Source: Flavobacterium sp. xlx-214 (GTDB lineage Bacteria; Bacteroidota; Bacteroidia; Flavobacteriales; Flavobacteriaceae). Taken from it: a DNA stretch of 64,000 nucleotides. Position 1 is the stretch's first letter. Each line of letters begins with the position of its first letter. Positions 37,898-45,807 of this stretch are shown here, in pieces. Made by a program: the position numbers and the translations under genes. The stretch spans positions 682,001-746,000 of the forward strand of contig NZ_CP059431.1 in the NCBI RefSeq assembly GCF_013874595.1, read 5' to 3'. Below the pieces are notes generated by a model that saw only the letters and a list, made by a program, of their open reading frames with translations, was not told where the DNA came from and made no database searches.

Positions 37898-38704
37898 TTA
37901 AAACTTCACCTCATCTGTAATTTCGCAAACCGGTATTGGATTCATTTTGTGTTGGTTTATGGTATTTAAACGTTTGTAAATTTTAAAAACTTCTAATTCT
38001 CTACCTGTAAAATCCATTTCCGTTTTACCAGCTTCGTAGGCTAACATCGCCGCTTCTAACTCATCATAATTAGCACCTAATTGATCTTCATCAGATCGGT
38101 CATCACCAAACAAACCATCGGTAGGTTTTGCTTTAATAATGTTTTGGGTAATACCTAAATATGCTGCCAACGCTCTTACTTCCGATTTCATTAAATCAGC
38201 AATAGGACTTACATCAACTCCGCCATCGCCGTATTTTGTAAAAAAACCAACGCCAAAATCTTCTACTTTATTTCCTGTACCCGCCACCAATAACTGATGA
38301 ATACCCGCATAATAATACAAAGTAGTCATACGCAAACGCGCACGTGTATTTGCCAACGTTAAATTCAAACGCGCTTCATCGGTACCATTTGGCAAACTAG
38401 CATTCATTAAATCAAAGGTAGCGGTTAAATCGGCAATGGTATTGCTTACATTTGGGTAGTTGTTTTTTAAGAAATTAATATGTTCTTGCCCACGTGAAAC
38501 CTGAATTTCAGCTTGATGTATCGGCATTTCCACACATAAAGTTTGTAAACCTGTTTTAGCGCAAAGCGTTGATACCAAAGCCGAATCAATTCCACCCGAA
38601 ATTCCTACTACAAATCCTTTAACATGTGCTTTTTCAGCATAATTTTTCAGCCATGTAACAATATGCTCAACGATTTTTTCAGAATTTATTTTTTTGTATT
38701 CCAT
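37898..38704 (-). CDS. nadE: NAD synthetase, ammonia-dependent type
   Basis: This 268-residue enzyme amidates and adenylylates nicotinic acid adenine dinucleotide to NAD. The ATP pyrophosphatase loop is VVGISGGIDSALV. Further family blocks are NTRARLRMTTLYYYAG, LVAGTGNKVEDFGVGFFTKYGDGGVDVSPIADLMKSEV and ATP/NaAD-binding KPTDGLFGDDRSDEDQLGANYDELE. There is no glutaminase domain, so ammonia is the likely nitrogen donor. The start is the ATG at 38704; the TTG 6 bp upstream is less likely. It is divergent from gldB. A nadE-gldB-gldC neighbourhood is, as I recall, also seen in Flavobacterium. Confidence 0.95.
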   Translation of the reverse strand: MEYKKINSEKIVEHIVTWLKNYAEKAHVKGFVVGISGGIDSALVSTLCAKTGLQTLCVEMPIHQAEIQVSRGQEHINFLKNNYPNVSNTIADLTATFDLMNASLPNGTDEARLNLTLANTRARLRMTTLYYYAGIHQLLVAGTGNKVEDFGVGFFTKYGDGGVDVSPIADLMKSEVRALAAYLGITQNIIKAKPTDGLFGDDRSDEDQLGANYDELEAAMLAYEAGKTEMDFTGRELEVFKIYKRLNTINQHKMNPIPVCEITDEVKF

Positions 38705-38721
38705 TGCCAATTTTGATTAAG

Positions 38722-38729
38722 TATATTTG
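38722..38729 (+). promoter_or_regulatory. -7 promoter box of gldB-gldC
   Basis: TATATTTG lies 34 bp before the chosen gldB ATG at 38764 and 22 bp before the alternative at 38752. Confidence 0.6.
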
Positions 38730-38763
38730 TGACTTAAAATTATAAAAACTAATGTTTGTAAAG

Positions 38764-39723
38764 ATGAAAAACTTGTTTTATTTACTTGTTGGTTCTGTAT
38801 TATTATTTAGCTGTAAAAAGGAAACGGCCGTTTCTGATGAGGTTTTAAACATACCAATGCAGGTTTCTATTGAGCGTTTTGATCAAGATTTTGCAAAAGC
38901 AACACCTGAAAATTTAGCGCAATTAAAACAAAAATATCCGTTTTTACTTACACCAAATGTTCCTGATTCTACTTGGTTAAGCAAAAAAAACGATACGCTT
39001 TTTCAACAATTATATACCGAAACCCAAAAGAAGTTTGCAGATTTAACGCCTTTACAAAACAATTTAAAGCTATTATTCCAGCACATAAAATACTACTACC
39101 CTACTGAAAATCCTGGAAAGGTAATCACTATTATATCTGAGGTAGATATTATGAACCGTGTTATTTACACCGATTCTATTGCTATTGTTTCGTTAGATAC
39201 TTATTTAGGAAAAGACCATAAATTTTATGTAGATTTTGATGAATATACTTTAGGCGATTTTGAACCAAACCGCATTTTTGTTGATTTAGCAGAAAACTTT
39301 GCTATGCAAAAAACACCGCGTCCGCAAGATCGTACTTTTCTTTCGCAAATGATTTATTGGGGAAAAGTTATGTATATGAAAGATGTTTTGCTTCCTAATG
39401 AGTCTGACGAGTTAAAAATGAATTACAGCAAAGAACAAATGGCTTGGATGCAAAATAATGAAGCACAAGTTTGGAAACATTTTGTTGAAAAAAAATATTT
39501 ATTTGACAATGATTCTAAGTTAGTTGCTCGATTTATCCAACGTGCGCCTTTCTCAAAATTTTATCTAGAACTAGATCATGAATCGCCAGGAAGTGTAGGT
39601 GTTTACATAGGTTGGCAAATTGTAAAGGCATATATGAAAAATAATAATGTAACTTTGCAAGAAATGGTTCTTAAAGATGCCAAAACAATATTTGATCAAT
39701 CTAAATACAAACCTAAAAAGTAA
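38764..39723 (+). CDS. gldB: Gliding motility lipoprotein GldB
   Basis: This is a 319-residue protein with a lipoprotein signal MKNLFYLLVGSVLLFSC. The family blocks include VSIERFDQDFA, the segment IISEVDIMNRVIYTDSIAIVSLDTYLGKDH and the late PFSKFYLELDHESPGSVGVYIGWQIVKAYMKNN. GldB is a cell-envelope lipoprotein required for gliding in Flavobacterium johnsoniae; its biochemical role is not established. Residues after the lipid cysteine are KKE, unlike the acidic surface-export signal. The ATG at 38752 would add four residues. The stop codon overlaps the gldC start by one base. Confidence 0.93.
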   Translation: MKNLFYLLVGSVLLFSCKKETAVSDEVLNIPMQVSIERFDQDFAKATPENLAQLKQKYPFLLTPNVPDSTWLSKKNDTLFQQLYTETQKKFADLTPLQNNLKLLFQHIKYYYPTENPGKVITIISEVDIMNRVIYTDSIAIVSLDTYLGKDHKFYVDFDEYTLGDFEPNRIFVDLAENFAMQKTPRPQDRTFLSQMIYWGKVMYMKDVLLPNESDELKMNYSKEQMAWMQNNEAQVWKHFVEKKYLFDNDSKLVARFIQRAPFSKFYLELDHESPGSVGVYIGWQIVKAYMKNNNVTLQEMVLKDAKTIFDQSKYKPKK

Positions 39724-40058
39724 TGGCTAATCATACTTCAGAAATTAAAATAAAAGTAACCGTAGACGAAAATAAAGTTCCAGATGATATTAGATGGACA
39801 GCCAAAGACGGTGGTATAGAAAACGAACAAGCAAAGGCAATGCTTTTATCTGTTTGGGATAGTAAAGTACAAGAAACATTGCGTATTGATTTATGGACAA
39901 AAGAAATGCCTGTTGATGAAATGAAGGTATTTTTTCACCAAACATTAGTTGCCATGGCGGATACTTTTGAACGAGCTACCGATGATAAAAAAATGAGCGA
40001 TACCATGCGCGATTTTTGCGCTTACTTTGCAGAAAAACTAGAGTTACATAAAAAATAA
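39723..40058 (+). CDS. gldC: Gliding motility protein GldC
   Basis: This is a 111-residue cytoplasmic-looking protein without a signal peptide. Its start (HTSEIKIKVTVDENKVPDDIRWTAKDGG) and the block LRIDLWTKEMPVDEMKVFFHQTLVAMADTFERAT match the GldC family. In Flavobacterium, loss of GldC weakens rather than abolishes gliding. It overlaps the gldB stop codon in TAATG, so the two are translationally coupled. Confidence 0.93.
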   Translation: MANHTSEIKIKVTVDENKVPDDIRWTAKDGGIENEQAKAMLLSVWDSKVQETLRIDLWTKEMPVDEMKVFFHQTLVAMADTFERATDDKKMSDTMRDFCAYFAEKLELHKK

Positions 40059-40070
40059 CATCCTTTATAC

Positions 40071-40358
40071 ATGAATGTAACACCCTTTAAAATGAAACTT
40101 TCGCATATTATTTTTGCGATTAGTGTTTGCACGGTTTTGTATTGGGGTATTGCTTTAAATGTTAATGTATACAAGTATATAGTCACAGGAGCTATTTTTG
40201 AAATGACAGCTCTTATTTTCATGATTATTTTGTATGCATTACCTTTTTTAATTATTGCATTAATAGCACGATTAAAAAAACGCACACCCAAACTGCATTT
40301 TATTAGTTTAGGATTGCTTGTAACCTTATTAATCTTAATATTTACCGTATATCAATAA
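40071..40358 (+). CDS. Small three-helix membrane protein
   Basis: This is a 95-residue protein with three hydrophobic segments (IIFAISVCTVLYWGIALNV, ALIFMIILYALPFLIIALIA and FISLGLLVTLLILIFTVY). It begins 12 bp after gldC and ends at a terminator, so it is the last gene of the gldB-gldC transcript. I do not recognise a family. The ATG at 40092 (MKLSHII) is an alternative start. A link to gliding is only suggested by the shared operon. Confidence 0.65.
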   Translation: MNVTPFKMKLSHIIFAISVCTVLYWGIALNVNVYKYIVTGAIFEMTALIFMIILYALPFLIIALIARLKKRTPKLHFISLGLLVTLLILIFTVYQ

Positions 40359-40387
40359 AAAAGGATTTCAAATTGAAATCCTTTTTT
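40357..40387. terminator. Bidirectional terminator between gldC operon and engB
   Basis: AAAAAAGGATTTCA at 40357-40370 pairs with TGAAATCCTTTTTT at 40374-40387 around AAT. It abuts the engB stop codon on the other strand. Confidence 0.85.
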
Positions 40388-41008
40388 TTATACAAAACTG
40401 TTATTTTTAAAAATATCTTGATTGATTTGATCAATGTAATTTAACACATCATCTTTACCATATTCACTTTCAGAAGATGTAACAAAATACGGTGGCATTT
40501 CTTCCCAATCATTTGCCATAAGCGCTTTTTTATATGCAGCAACATGCTTTTGAATAGCACCTTTGCTAATTTTATCGGCTTTTGTAAAAATAATTCCAAA
40601 CGGAACACCACCTTCACCCAAATAATTAATAAACTCTAAATCAATCTTTTGTGCTTCGTGACGAATATCCACCAAAACAAAAGCACTTACCAACTGTTCT
40701 CTTTTTTCAAAATATTCGGTAATGAATTTTTGAAACACAGCCTTGGTTGATTTAGAAACTCTAGCATAACCATAACCAGGTAAATCAACCAAAAACCAAT
40801 TGCTATTTATTTTAAAATGATTGATTAGTTGTGTTTTTCCAGGTCGACTAGATGTTTTAGCCAAACCTTTATTATTGGTCAGCATGTTGATTAACGAAGA
40901 TTTGCCCACGTTAGATCTGCCTATAAACGCATATTCTGGTATAGGTTCTGTTGGGCATTTTTTTACATCAGAATTACTAATGATGAATTCGGCTGTATTA
41001 ATCTTCAT
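40388..41008 (-). CDS. engB: Ribosome biogenesis GTPase EngB (YsxC/YihA)
   Basis: This 206-residue GTPase acts in assembly of the large ribosomal subunit. G1 is [15 protein letters not shown]3 is DLPGYGYA, G4 is TKAD and G5 is in VTSSE. The switch region includes [13 protein letters not shown]. Length and start ([19 protein letters not shown]) are typical. It follows the alpha/beta hydrolase gene by 1 bp, so both are probably read from the hydrolase promoter. Confidence 0.96.
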   Translation of the reverse strand: MKINTAEFIISNSDVKKCPTEPIPEYAFIGRSNVGKSSLINMLTNNKGLAKTSSRPGKTQLINHFKINSNWFLVDLPGYGYARVSKSTKAVFQKFITEYFEKREQLVSAFVLVDIRHEAQKIDLEFINYLGEGGVPFGIIFTKADKISKGAIQKHVAAYKKALMANDWEEMPPYFVTSSESEYGKDDVLNYIDQINQDIFKNNSFV

Positions 41009-41009
41009 A

Positions 41010-41777
41010 TTATTTTATATTTCGCTCTGTTAACCAATGGTCTAAAAGCGTATTAAACGCATCAGGATGCTCCATCATTGCCGCATGCCCACATTCATCA
41101 ATCCAATACAAGTCAGAATCGGGTAATAATTCATGAAATTCTTCGGCTACATCTGGTGGCGTAACTTTATCATTTCTTCCCCAAATAATACAAGTTGGCG
41201 TGTGCATTTTAGGCAAATCTTTTGCCATATTATGACGGATTGCACTTTTAGCAATGGTTAATGTTTTTATTAATTTCATACGATCGTTAACCGTATTAAA
41301 AACATCGTCTACAATTTCTTTGGTAGCTACAGCTGGGTTGTAAAAAACATCCTCGGCTTTCTTTTTAATGAATTCATAATCACCTCTGCGTGGGTATGAA
41401 TCGCCCATTGCACTTTCATACAAACCAGAACTACCCGTAATAATAAGTGCTTCTACTGTTTCAGGATGTAATTTTGTATAATACAAAGCAATGTGCCCAC
41501 CTAAAGAATTACCCAACAAAATTACTTTTTCAAATTTCTTATGCTTAATAAAGTCATTTACAAATCTTGCAAATGCTTTTACATTTGTTTTTAAAATACT
41601 TAATGTATAAATAGGTAATTCAGGAAGCACCACTTTGTAGCCTTTTTTAGGAAAATAATCCGATACACCATCAAAATTACTTAAGCCACCCATTAAGCCA
41701 TGTAAAATAACAATTGGAGTACCTTCTCCAATTTCTACATACCTAAATTTACCTTCTTCTTTTATAATTCGCTCCAT
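41010..41777 (-). CDS. Alpha/beta hydrolase
   Basis: This 255-residue enzyme has the oxyanion motif HGLMGG, the nucleophile elbow [12 protein letters not shown] with Ser, the acid in [10 protein letters not shown] and the base in [12 protein letters not shown]. There is no signal peptide, so it is cytoplasmic. The substrate cannot be read from the sequence; relatives include esterases and C-C hydrolases. The start is the ATG at 41777. The TTG at 41801 lies in the promoter. It is the first gene of a two-gene unit with engB. Confidence 0.9.
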   Translation of the reverse strand: MERIIKEEGKFRYVEIGEGTPIVILHGLMGGLSNFDGVSDYFPKKGYKVVLPELPIYTLSILKTNVKAFARFVNDFIKHKKFEKVILLGNSLGGHIALYYTKLHPETVEALIITGSSGLYESAMGDSYPRRGDYEFIKKKAEDVFYNPAVATKEIVDDVFNTVNDRMKLIKTLTIAKSAIRHNMAKDLPKMHTPTCIIWGRNDKVTPPDVAEEFHELLPDSDLYWIDECGHAAMMEHPDAFNTLLDHWLTERNIK

Positions 41778-41798
41778 ATATGCGATTGTCAATTCGTA

Positions 41799-41806
41799 CA
41801 AATATA
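41799..41806 (-). promoter_or_regulatory. -7 promoter box of the hydrolase-engB unit
   Basis: On the minus strand this is TATATTTG, 21 bp upstream of the hydrolase ATG. Confidence 0.6.
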
Positions 41807-41888
41807 CGATATTAATAAAATTTCATGTAAAATTAAAGTGGTTTTATTAACATTTCTCGTTTTCATTTCTGTTAGCAACTCTATTCAC

Positions 41889-41908
41889 TTTTACTAAATT
41901 TAGTAAAA
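41889..41908. promoter_or_regulatory. 20-bp perfect palindrome upstream of the dcw operon
   Basis: TTTTACTAAATTTAGTAAAA is its own reverse complement. It has no loop, so a dimer-binding site is more likely than a terminator. No T tract follows it. Its binding protein is unknown. Confidence 0.4.
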
Positions 41909-42044
41909 AATCTCTAAAAAAACATAGATAGTTCTCAATATCAATGAAATATATTTAATGCTTTTAAGAAAAAACTAAAAAAATTTTACAATCTCAAAAT
42001 CAACAACTTACATCATAAACAGCGTAATTCAAAAACTTTTCAAC

Positions 42045-42074
42045 AAAGTGGTAAAAAGTGGTAAAAAGTGGTAA
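42045..42074 (+). promoter_or_regulatory. Triple MraZ box (dcw operator)
   Basis: AAAGTGGTAA occurs three times in direct tandem at 42045, 42055 and 42065. MraZ binds direct repeats with 10-bp period, GTGGG-type in Escherichia coli and AAAGTG(T/G) with 3-bp spacers in Mycoplasma. These copies fit the latter form exactly. The site ends 9 bp before the -7 box and 45 bp before mraZ, so binding would act on dcw transcription. Confidence 0.8.
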
Positions 42075-42083
42075 AATTTTACT

Positions 42084-42091
42084 TACTTTTG
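42084..42091 (+). promoter_or_regulatory. -7 promoter box of the dcw operon
   Basis: TACTTTTG lies 28 bp upstream of the mraZ ATG. The MraZ boxes cover the expected -33 region. Confidence 0.65.
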
Positions 42092-42119
42092 TTTTATCAA
42101 TTAAAACCATGCTTGTTTT

Positions 42120-42581
42120 ATGCATCCAATAGTAGGTACATATGAATGTAAAATTGACACCAAAGGAAGGGTGTTGATACCTGCTGCGTTAAAAAAACAG
42201 CTTATTACTGTAGCCGATGGTTTTGTTCTAAAACGCTCTGTTTATGAGAAATGCGTAGAACTTTGGCCAATGAATGAGTGGAATGAAATGATGCAAAAAC
42301 TGAATCAATTAAACCGTTTTGACCGTAAAGCCGATGCGTTTATTCGCAAGTTTATGGCTGGTGTAAAGATAGTGGATATTGATGAGGCTGGGCGCTTACA
42401 AGTAAGCAAAGATTTAATTGAGTTTGCCTCAATTTCTAAAGATGTTGTTTTTTCATCAAAAATTAATCTGATTGAAATTTGGGACAAAGATTTATATGAG
42501 AACATTGTAAACGATGAAGATACCGACTTTGGCGATTTAGCAGAAGAAGTTATGGGTACAATAACAAATTATGGAGCATAA
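42120..42581 (+). CDS. mraZ: Transcriptional regulator MraZ
   Basis: This is a 153-residue protein with two AbrB-like swapped-hairpin domains: YECKIDTKGRVLIPAALKKQL and MAGVKIVDIDEAGRLQVSKDLIEFA. MraZ forms ring oligomers that bind tandem repeats ahead of its own operon and control the division and cell wall cluster. Three such repeats lie directly upstream. It is the first gene of the operon and overlaps rsmH by 11 bp. Confidence 0.96.
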   Translation: MHPIVGTYECKIDTKGRVLIPAALKKQLITVADGFVLKRSVYEKCVELWPMNEWNEMMQKLNQLNRFDRKADAFIRKFMAGVKIVDIDEAGRLQVSKDLIEFASISKDVVFSSKINLIEIWDKDLYENIVNDEDTDFGDLAEEVMGTITNYGA

Positions 42582-43482
42582 CGAATACGAATACCACAAC
42601 CCTGTTTTGTTAAAAGAAACAGTAGACGGCTTAAACATTAAACCAGACGGCGTTTATGTTGATGTTACTTTTGGTGGCGGTGGTCATTCTAAAGAAATTA
42701 TGCGTCGTTTAGGTCCTAACGGAAAGTTATTTGCTTTTGATCAAGATACCGATGCTTTAGCAAATGCTTTAGATGATGAGCGTTTTACGTTAATAAACGA
42801 AAATTTTCGATTCATCAAACGTTTTTTACGTGTTTACGGAATTAAACAAGTAGATGGTATTTTGGGCGATTTTGGCGTTTCATCACATCAATTTGATGTT
42901 GCCGAAAGAGGCTTTTCTACTCGATTTGAAGCAGATTTAGATATGCGCATGAACCAAAACGGCAATTTATCTGCTTATGAAGTTATTAATGATTACGAAG
43001 AAAATGCTCTAAGCAAAGTCTTTTTTTCTTATGGCGAATTAAGCAATGCACGTGGTTTAGCAGCAGCTATTGTAACGGCACGTAAAACAGAGCCTATTAA
43101 AAACTCGGAACAATTAAAAAAAGTACTAGCTAAATTTTTACCTGCCCATAAAAGCAATAAAATTTTAGCCCAAATATATCAAGCTATTCGCATTGAAGTA
43201 AATCAAGAAATTGATGTTCTGCGCGAATTCTTAGAACAATCGTTAGAATTATTAAAACCTGGTGGGCGTTTAAGTGTTATTTCTTATCATTCATTAGAAG
43301 ATCGCTTGGTGAAAAGATTCATAAAAAACGGAATGTTTGAAGGAGAACCAGAACGAGATTTCTACGGAAGATTTGAAGTTCCTTTTGACACTATTGGAAA
43401 ACTAATTGTGCCAAGCGCAGAAGAAATAAAAATAAATAACAGAGCACGCAGTGCTAAATTAAGAATAGCAGAAAAAAAATAA
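42571..43482 (+). CDS. rsmH: 16S rRNA (cytosine-1402-N4)-methyltransferase
   Basis: This 303-residue enzyme (MraW) methylates C1402 in the ribosomal P site using S-adenosylmethionine. The start HNPVLLKETVDGL, the SAM loop VTFGGGGHSKEIMRRL, GILGDFGVSSHQFD, FSTRFEADLDMRMNQ and the late VISYHSLEDRLVKRFIK are family hallmarks. It is the second gene of the dcw operon, 1 bp before the FtsL-like gene. Confidence 0.97.
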   Translation: MEHNEYEYHNPVLLKETVDGLNIKPDGVYVDVTFGGGGHSKEIMRRLGPNGKLFAFDQDTDALANALDDERFTLINENFRFIKRFLRVYGIKQVDGILGDFGVSSHQFDVAERGFSTRFEADLDMRMNQNGNLSAYEVINDYEENALSKVFFSYGELSNARGLAAAIVTARKTEPIKNSEQLKKVLAKFLPAHKSNKILAQIYQAIRIEVNQEIDVLREFLEQSLELLKPGGRLSVISYHSLEDRLVKRFIKNGMFEGEPERDFYGRFEVPFDTIGKLIVPSAEEIKINNRARSAKLRIAEKK

Positions 43483-43483
43483 T

Positions 43484-43822
43484 ATGGGTTTAAACAATAT
43501 AATAAAAGCTAAGTTCTTGGTTGAAGGGCAATCATTGAAAAATTGGCTTTTCATTATATATGTTGTTTTCTGGACACTTGTTTTAATTGCCAACAACCAT
43601 TTTTACGAACAAAAAATGATGAAGGCTAAAGATTTAACGGAGCAAGTTAAAGAATTACGATCTGAATTTGTTGATAAACGATCTGAATTGATGCAGTTAC
43701 GCATGGAATCAAACGTTTCTAAACAAATGGAAACTTACGGAATAGTACCATCAGTAGTACCTCCAAAAAAGATCAAAGTTGTTGTTGAAAAAGAAAAAAA
43801 ATGGTATGAGATATGGGATTAG
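43484..43822 (+). CDS. FtsL-like cell division protein
   Basis: This is a 112-residue bitopic membrane protein with a short cytoplasmic start, one membrane segment (WLFIIYVVFWTLVLIANNHFY) and a periplasmic coiled coil (KAKDLTEQVKELRSEFVDKRSELMQLRMESNV). That topology and its place between rsmH and the penicillin-binding protein gene identify it as the FtsL equivalent, which in other bacteria links FtsQ and FtsB to FtsW-FtsI. Sequence similarity to proteobacterial FtsL is minimal. It overlaps the next gene by 10 bp. Confidence 0.85.
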   Translation: MGLNNIIKAKFLVEGQSLKNWLFIIYVVFWTLVLIANNHFYEQKMMKAKDLTEQVKELRSEFVDKRSELMQLRMESNVSKQMETYGIVPSVVPPKKIKVVVEKEKKWYEIWD

Positions 43823-45807
43823 CGAAGAAAAACGATAACAATCGTATTTACCTCGTTTTTTTTGGTATGCTAGCCATTGGTTTGGCCATTTTTGTTAAAA
43901 TGAGCATCATACAATTTAAAGAGGGCGAAGAATGGCGTAGCAAAGCAGATAGCTTAACAATTAAGGATGAAATTATCCCTGCAAATAGAGGAAATATTTA
44001 TTCTGCAGATGGTAGTTTACTTGCAACATCCATTCCTAAGTACACCATTTATTTTGATCCTTTAGCGCCATCAAATGAAAACTTTGAAAAATACATTCGT
44101 GGTTTTTCTGATTCTTTAGGAAAATTTATCCCTAAGAAAACAGCTGGAGCTTATGAATCATACTTTAGACAAGCACGTTCAAACAAAAAAAGATACGTAC
44201 ATATTGCCACTAAATTAAGTTATACACAGTACATGAAACTAAAATCGTTTCCGCTGTTTAATTTAGGTAAGTACAAAGGCGGAATGATTGTAAACCAAGT
44301 ACATGTGCGCGAGTATCCTATGGGAATGATTGCCAACAGAACAATTGGTTACGAACGTTTAAACGATGATAAAACCATTACCAGAAAAGGTATTGAAGCT
44401 GCTTTTACTGATTACCTAACAGGTAAAGAAGGAAAAAGAAAGGTACAAAAAATGTCTAAAAACCTTTGGAAACCTATTCACGATGAAAACGTGGTAGACC
44501 CAAAAGATGGTTATGATATTACAACAACAATTGATGTTTACATTCAAGATATTGCGCATCACGCACTATTAAGTTCTTTGGAATACTACGAAGCAGATCA
44601 CGGAACTGTAGTGGTAATGGAAACAAACACGGGGCAAGTAAAAGCTATTTCTAACCTTGGCAAAATTGGCGATGGATCGTATACAGAAACTGTAAATTAT
44701 GCAGTACTAGAGCGTCATGATCCAGGTTCTACCTTCAAATTAGCATCGTTTATGGCTTTGTTAGATGATGGTAAGGCAGATACAGCCACCATTTATGGTA
44801 CACATGGTGGTATTGTTACTTTTTCTGGCAGACAAGTACGCGATTCTAACCGAAGAGGGTATGGTAAAATTTCATTAGCCAGAGGATTTGAAGTATCATC
44901 AAACACCGTAATTACACAGGCTGTATATCAAGCTTATAAAGACAATCCAAAGGATTTTACCGATAAAATGAAAGATTTTGGATTTAATGCAACACTTGGT
45001 TTAGATTTAAAAGGCGAACCAAAATCGTACATTCCTGTACCTGGAGATAGAAACTGGAGCAAAATTGCACTGCCTTGGATGGCTTATGGGTATGGTATTT
45101 TGGTAACACCTTTGCAAACCTTAACGCTATACAATTCAATAGCTAACAACGGTGAAATGGTGAAACCACAATTTGTAAAGGAAATTAGAGATGTTAATCA
45201 GGTTATAAAAACGTTTGATAAACAAGTAATTAACCCTCAAATTGTAAAACCTAAAGTAGTAAAAGAAATGCAGGCCATTATGAAAAACGTGGTTTTAAGA
45301 GGTACCGGAAAAGGTCTTTTATCGGATGATTTTTCAATGGCAGGAAAAACGGGAACGGCGCAAATGAATTACGGAAATCGTGGCGGTATGTATTATGCAT
45401 CATCGTTTGTGGGATATTTCCCAGCTGATAATCCAAAATATTCGTGCATTGTAGTTATCCACAGACCAACAAAACACAGTTATTACGGAGGCGATGTAGC
45501 AGGACCAGTTTTCAAACGTATCGCTCAAAAAATATTTACCGATGTGCCTTCAATGAAAGAAATTAAAAACATTGAAACACCATCGGGCAAAGCTCAAAAA
45601 AGCTACAAAACGTATTATGCCAACGTAAAACAATCGGGTAACGTAATGCCAAATGTAGTTGGATTACCTGCAATGGACGCAGTAGCTATATTAGAAAATT
45701 TAGGTGTAAAAGTACACACCATTGGTTTTGGAAAAGTTAACAAACAATCAGTAACCAGCGGAGAAAAAATAACAAAACAACAAGTAATTACATTAGAATT
45801 AAGTTGA
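43813..45807 (+). CDS. Division transpeptidase (FtsI/PBP2x-like) with PASTA domain
   Basis: This is a 664-residue class B penicillin-binding protein that cross-links septal peptidoglycan. It has an N-terminal membrane anchor (YLVFFGMLAIGLAIFVKMSII), a dimerisation domain starting IPANRGNIYSADGSLLATS, and a transpeptidase domain with DPGSTFKLASFM (Ser and Lys of SxxK), VSSNT (SxN) and AGKTGTAQ (KTG). One C-terminal PASTA domain (NVMPNVVGLPAMDAVAILENLGVKVHTIG) follows. It pairs with FtsW encoded in the same operon. Its stop codon overlaps the murE TTG start. Confidence 0.95.
   Translation: MGLAKKNDNNRIYLVFFGMLAIGLAIFVKMSIIQFKEGEEWRSKADSLTIKDEIIPANRGNIYSADGSLLATSIPKYTIYFDPLAPSNENFEKYIRGFSDSLGKFIPKKTAGAYESYFRQARSNKKRYVHIATKLSYTQYMKLKSFPLFNLGKYKGGMIVNQVHVREYPMGMIANRTIGYERLNDDKTITRKGIEAAFTDYLTGKEGKRKVQKMSKNLWKPIHDENVVDPKDGYDITTTIDVYIQDIAHHALLSSLEYYEADHGTVVVMETNTGQVKAISNLGKIGDGSYTETVNYAVLERHDPGSTFKLASFMALLDDGKADTATIYGTHGGIVTFSGRQVRDSNRRGYGKISLARGFEVSSNTVITQAVYQAYKDNPKDFTDKMKDFGFNATLGLDLKGEPKSYIPVPGDRNWSKIALPWMAYGYGILVTPLQTLTLYNSIANNGEMVKPQFVKEIRDVNQVIKTFDKQVINPQIVKPKVVKEMQAIMKNVVLRGTGKGLLSDDFSMAGKTGTAQMNYGNRGGMYYASSFVGYFPADNPKYSCIVVIHRPTKHSYYGGDVAGPVFKRIAQKIFTDVPSMKEIKNIETPSGKAQKSYKTYYANVKQSGNVMPNVVGLPAMDAVAILENLGVKVHTIGFGKVNKQSVTSGEKITKQQVITLELS

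Larger units (their letters stand above)
41807..42119. other. Intergenic control region in front of the dcw operon
   Basis: This 313-bp AT-rich region carries no gene. It contains a lone AAAGTGG heptamer (41835-41841), a 20-bp perfect palindrome (41889-41908), the triple MraZ box (42045-42074) and the mraZ promoter (42084-42091). Confidence 0.7.

Noticed and set aside
42045..42077. Simple-sequence slippage tract rather than operator
   Set aside because: The 10-bp period, AAAGTGG core and position directly ahead of mraZ match known MraZ sites better than random slippage, although slippage may have created it.
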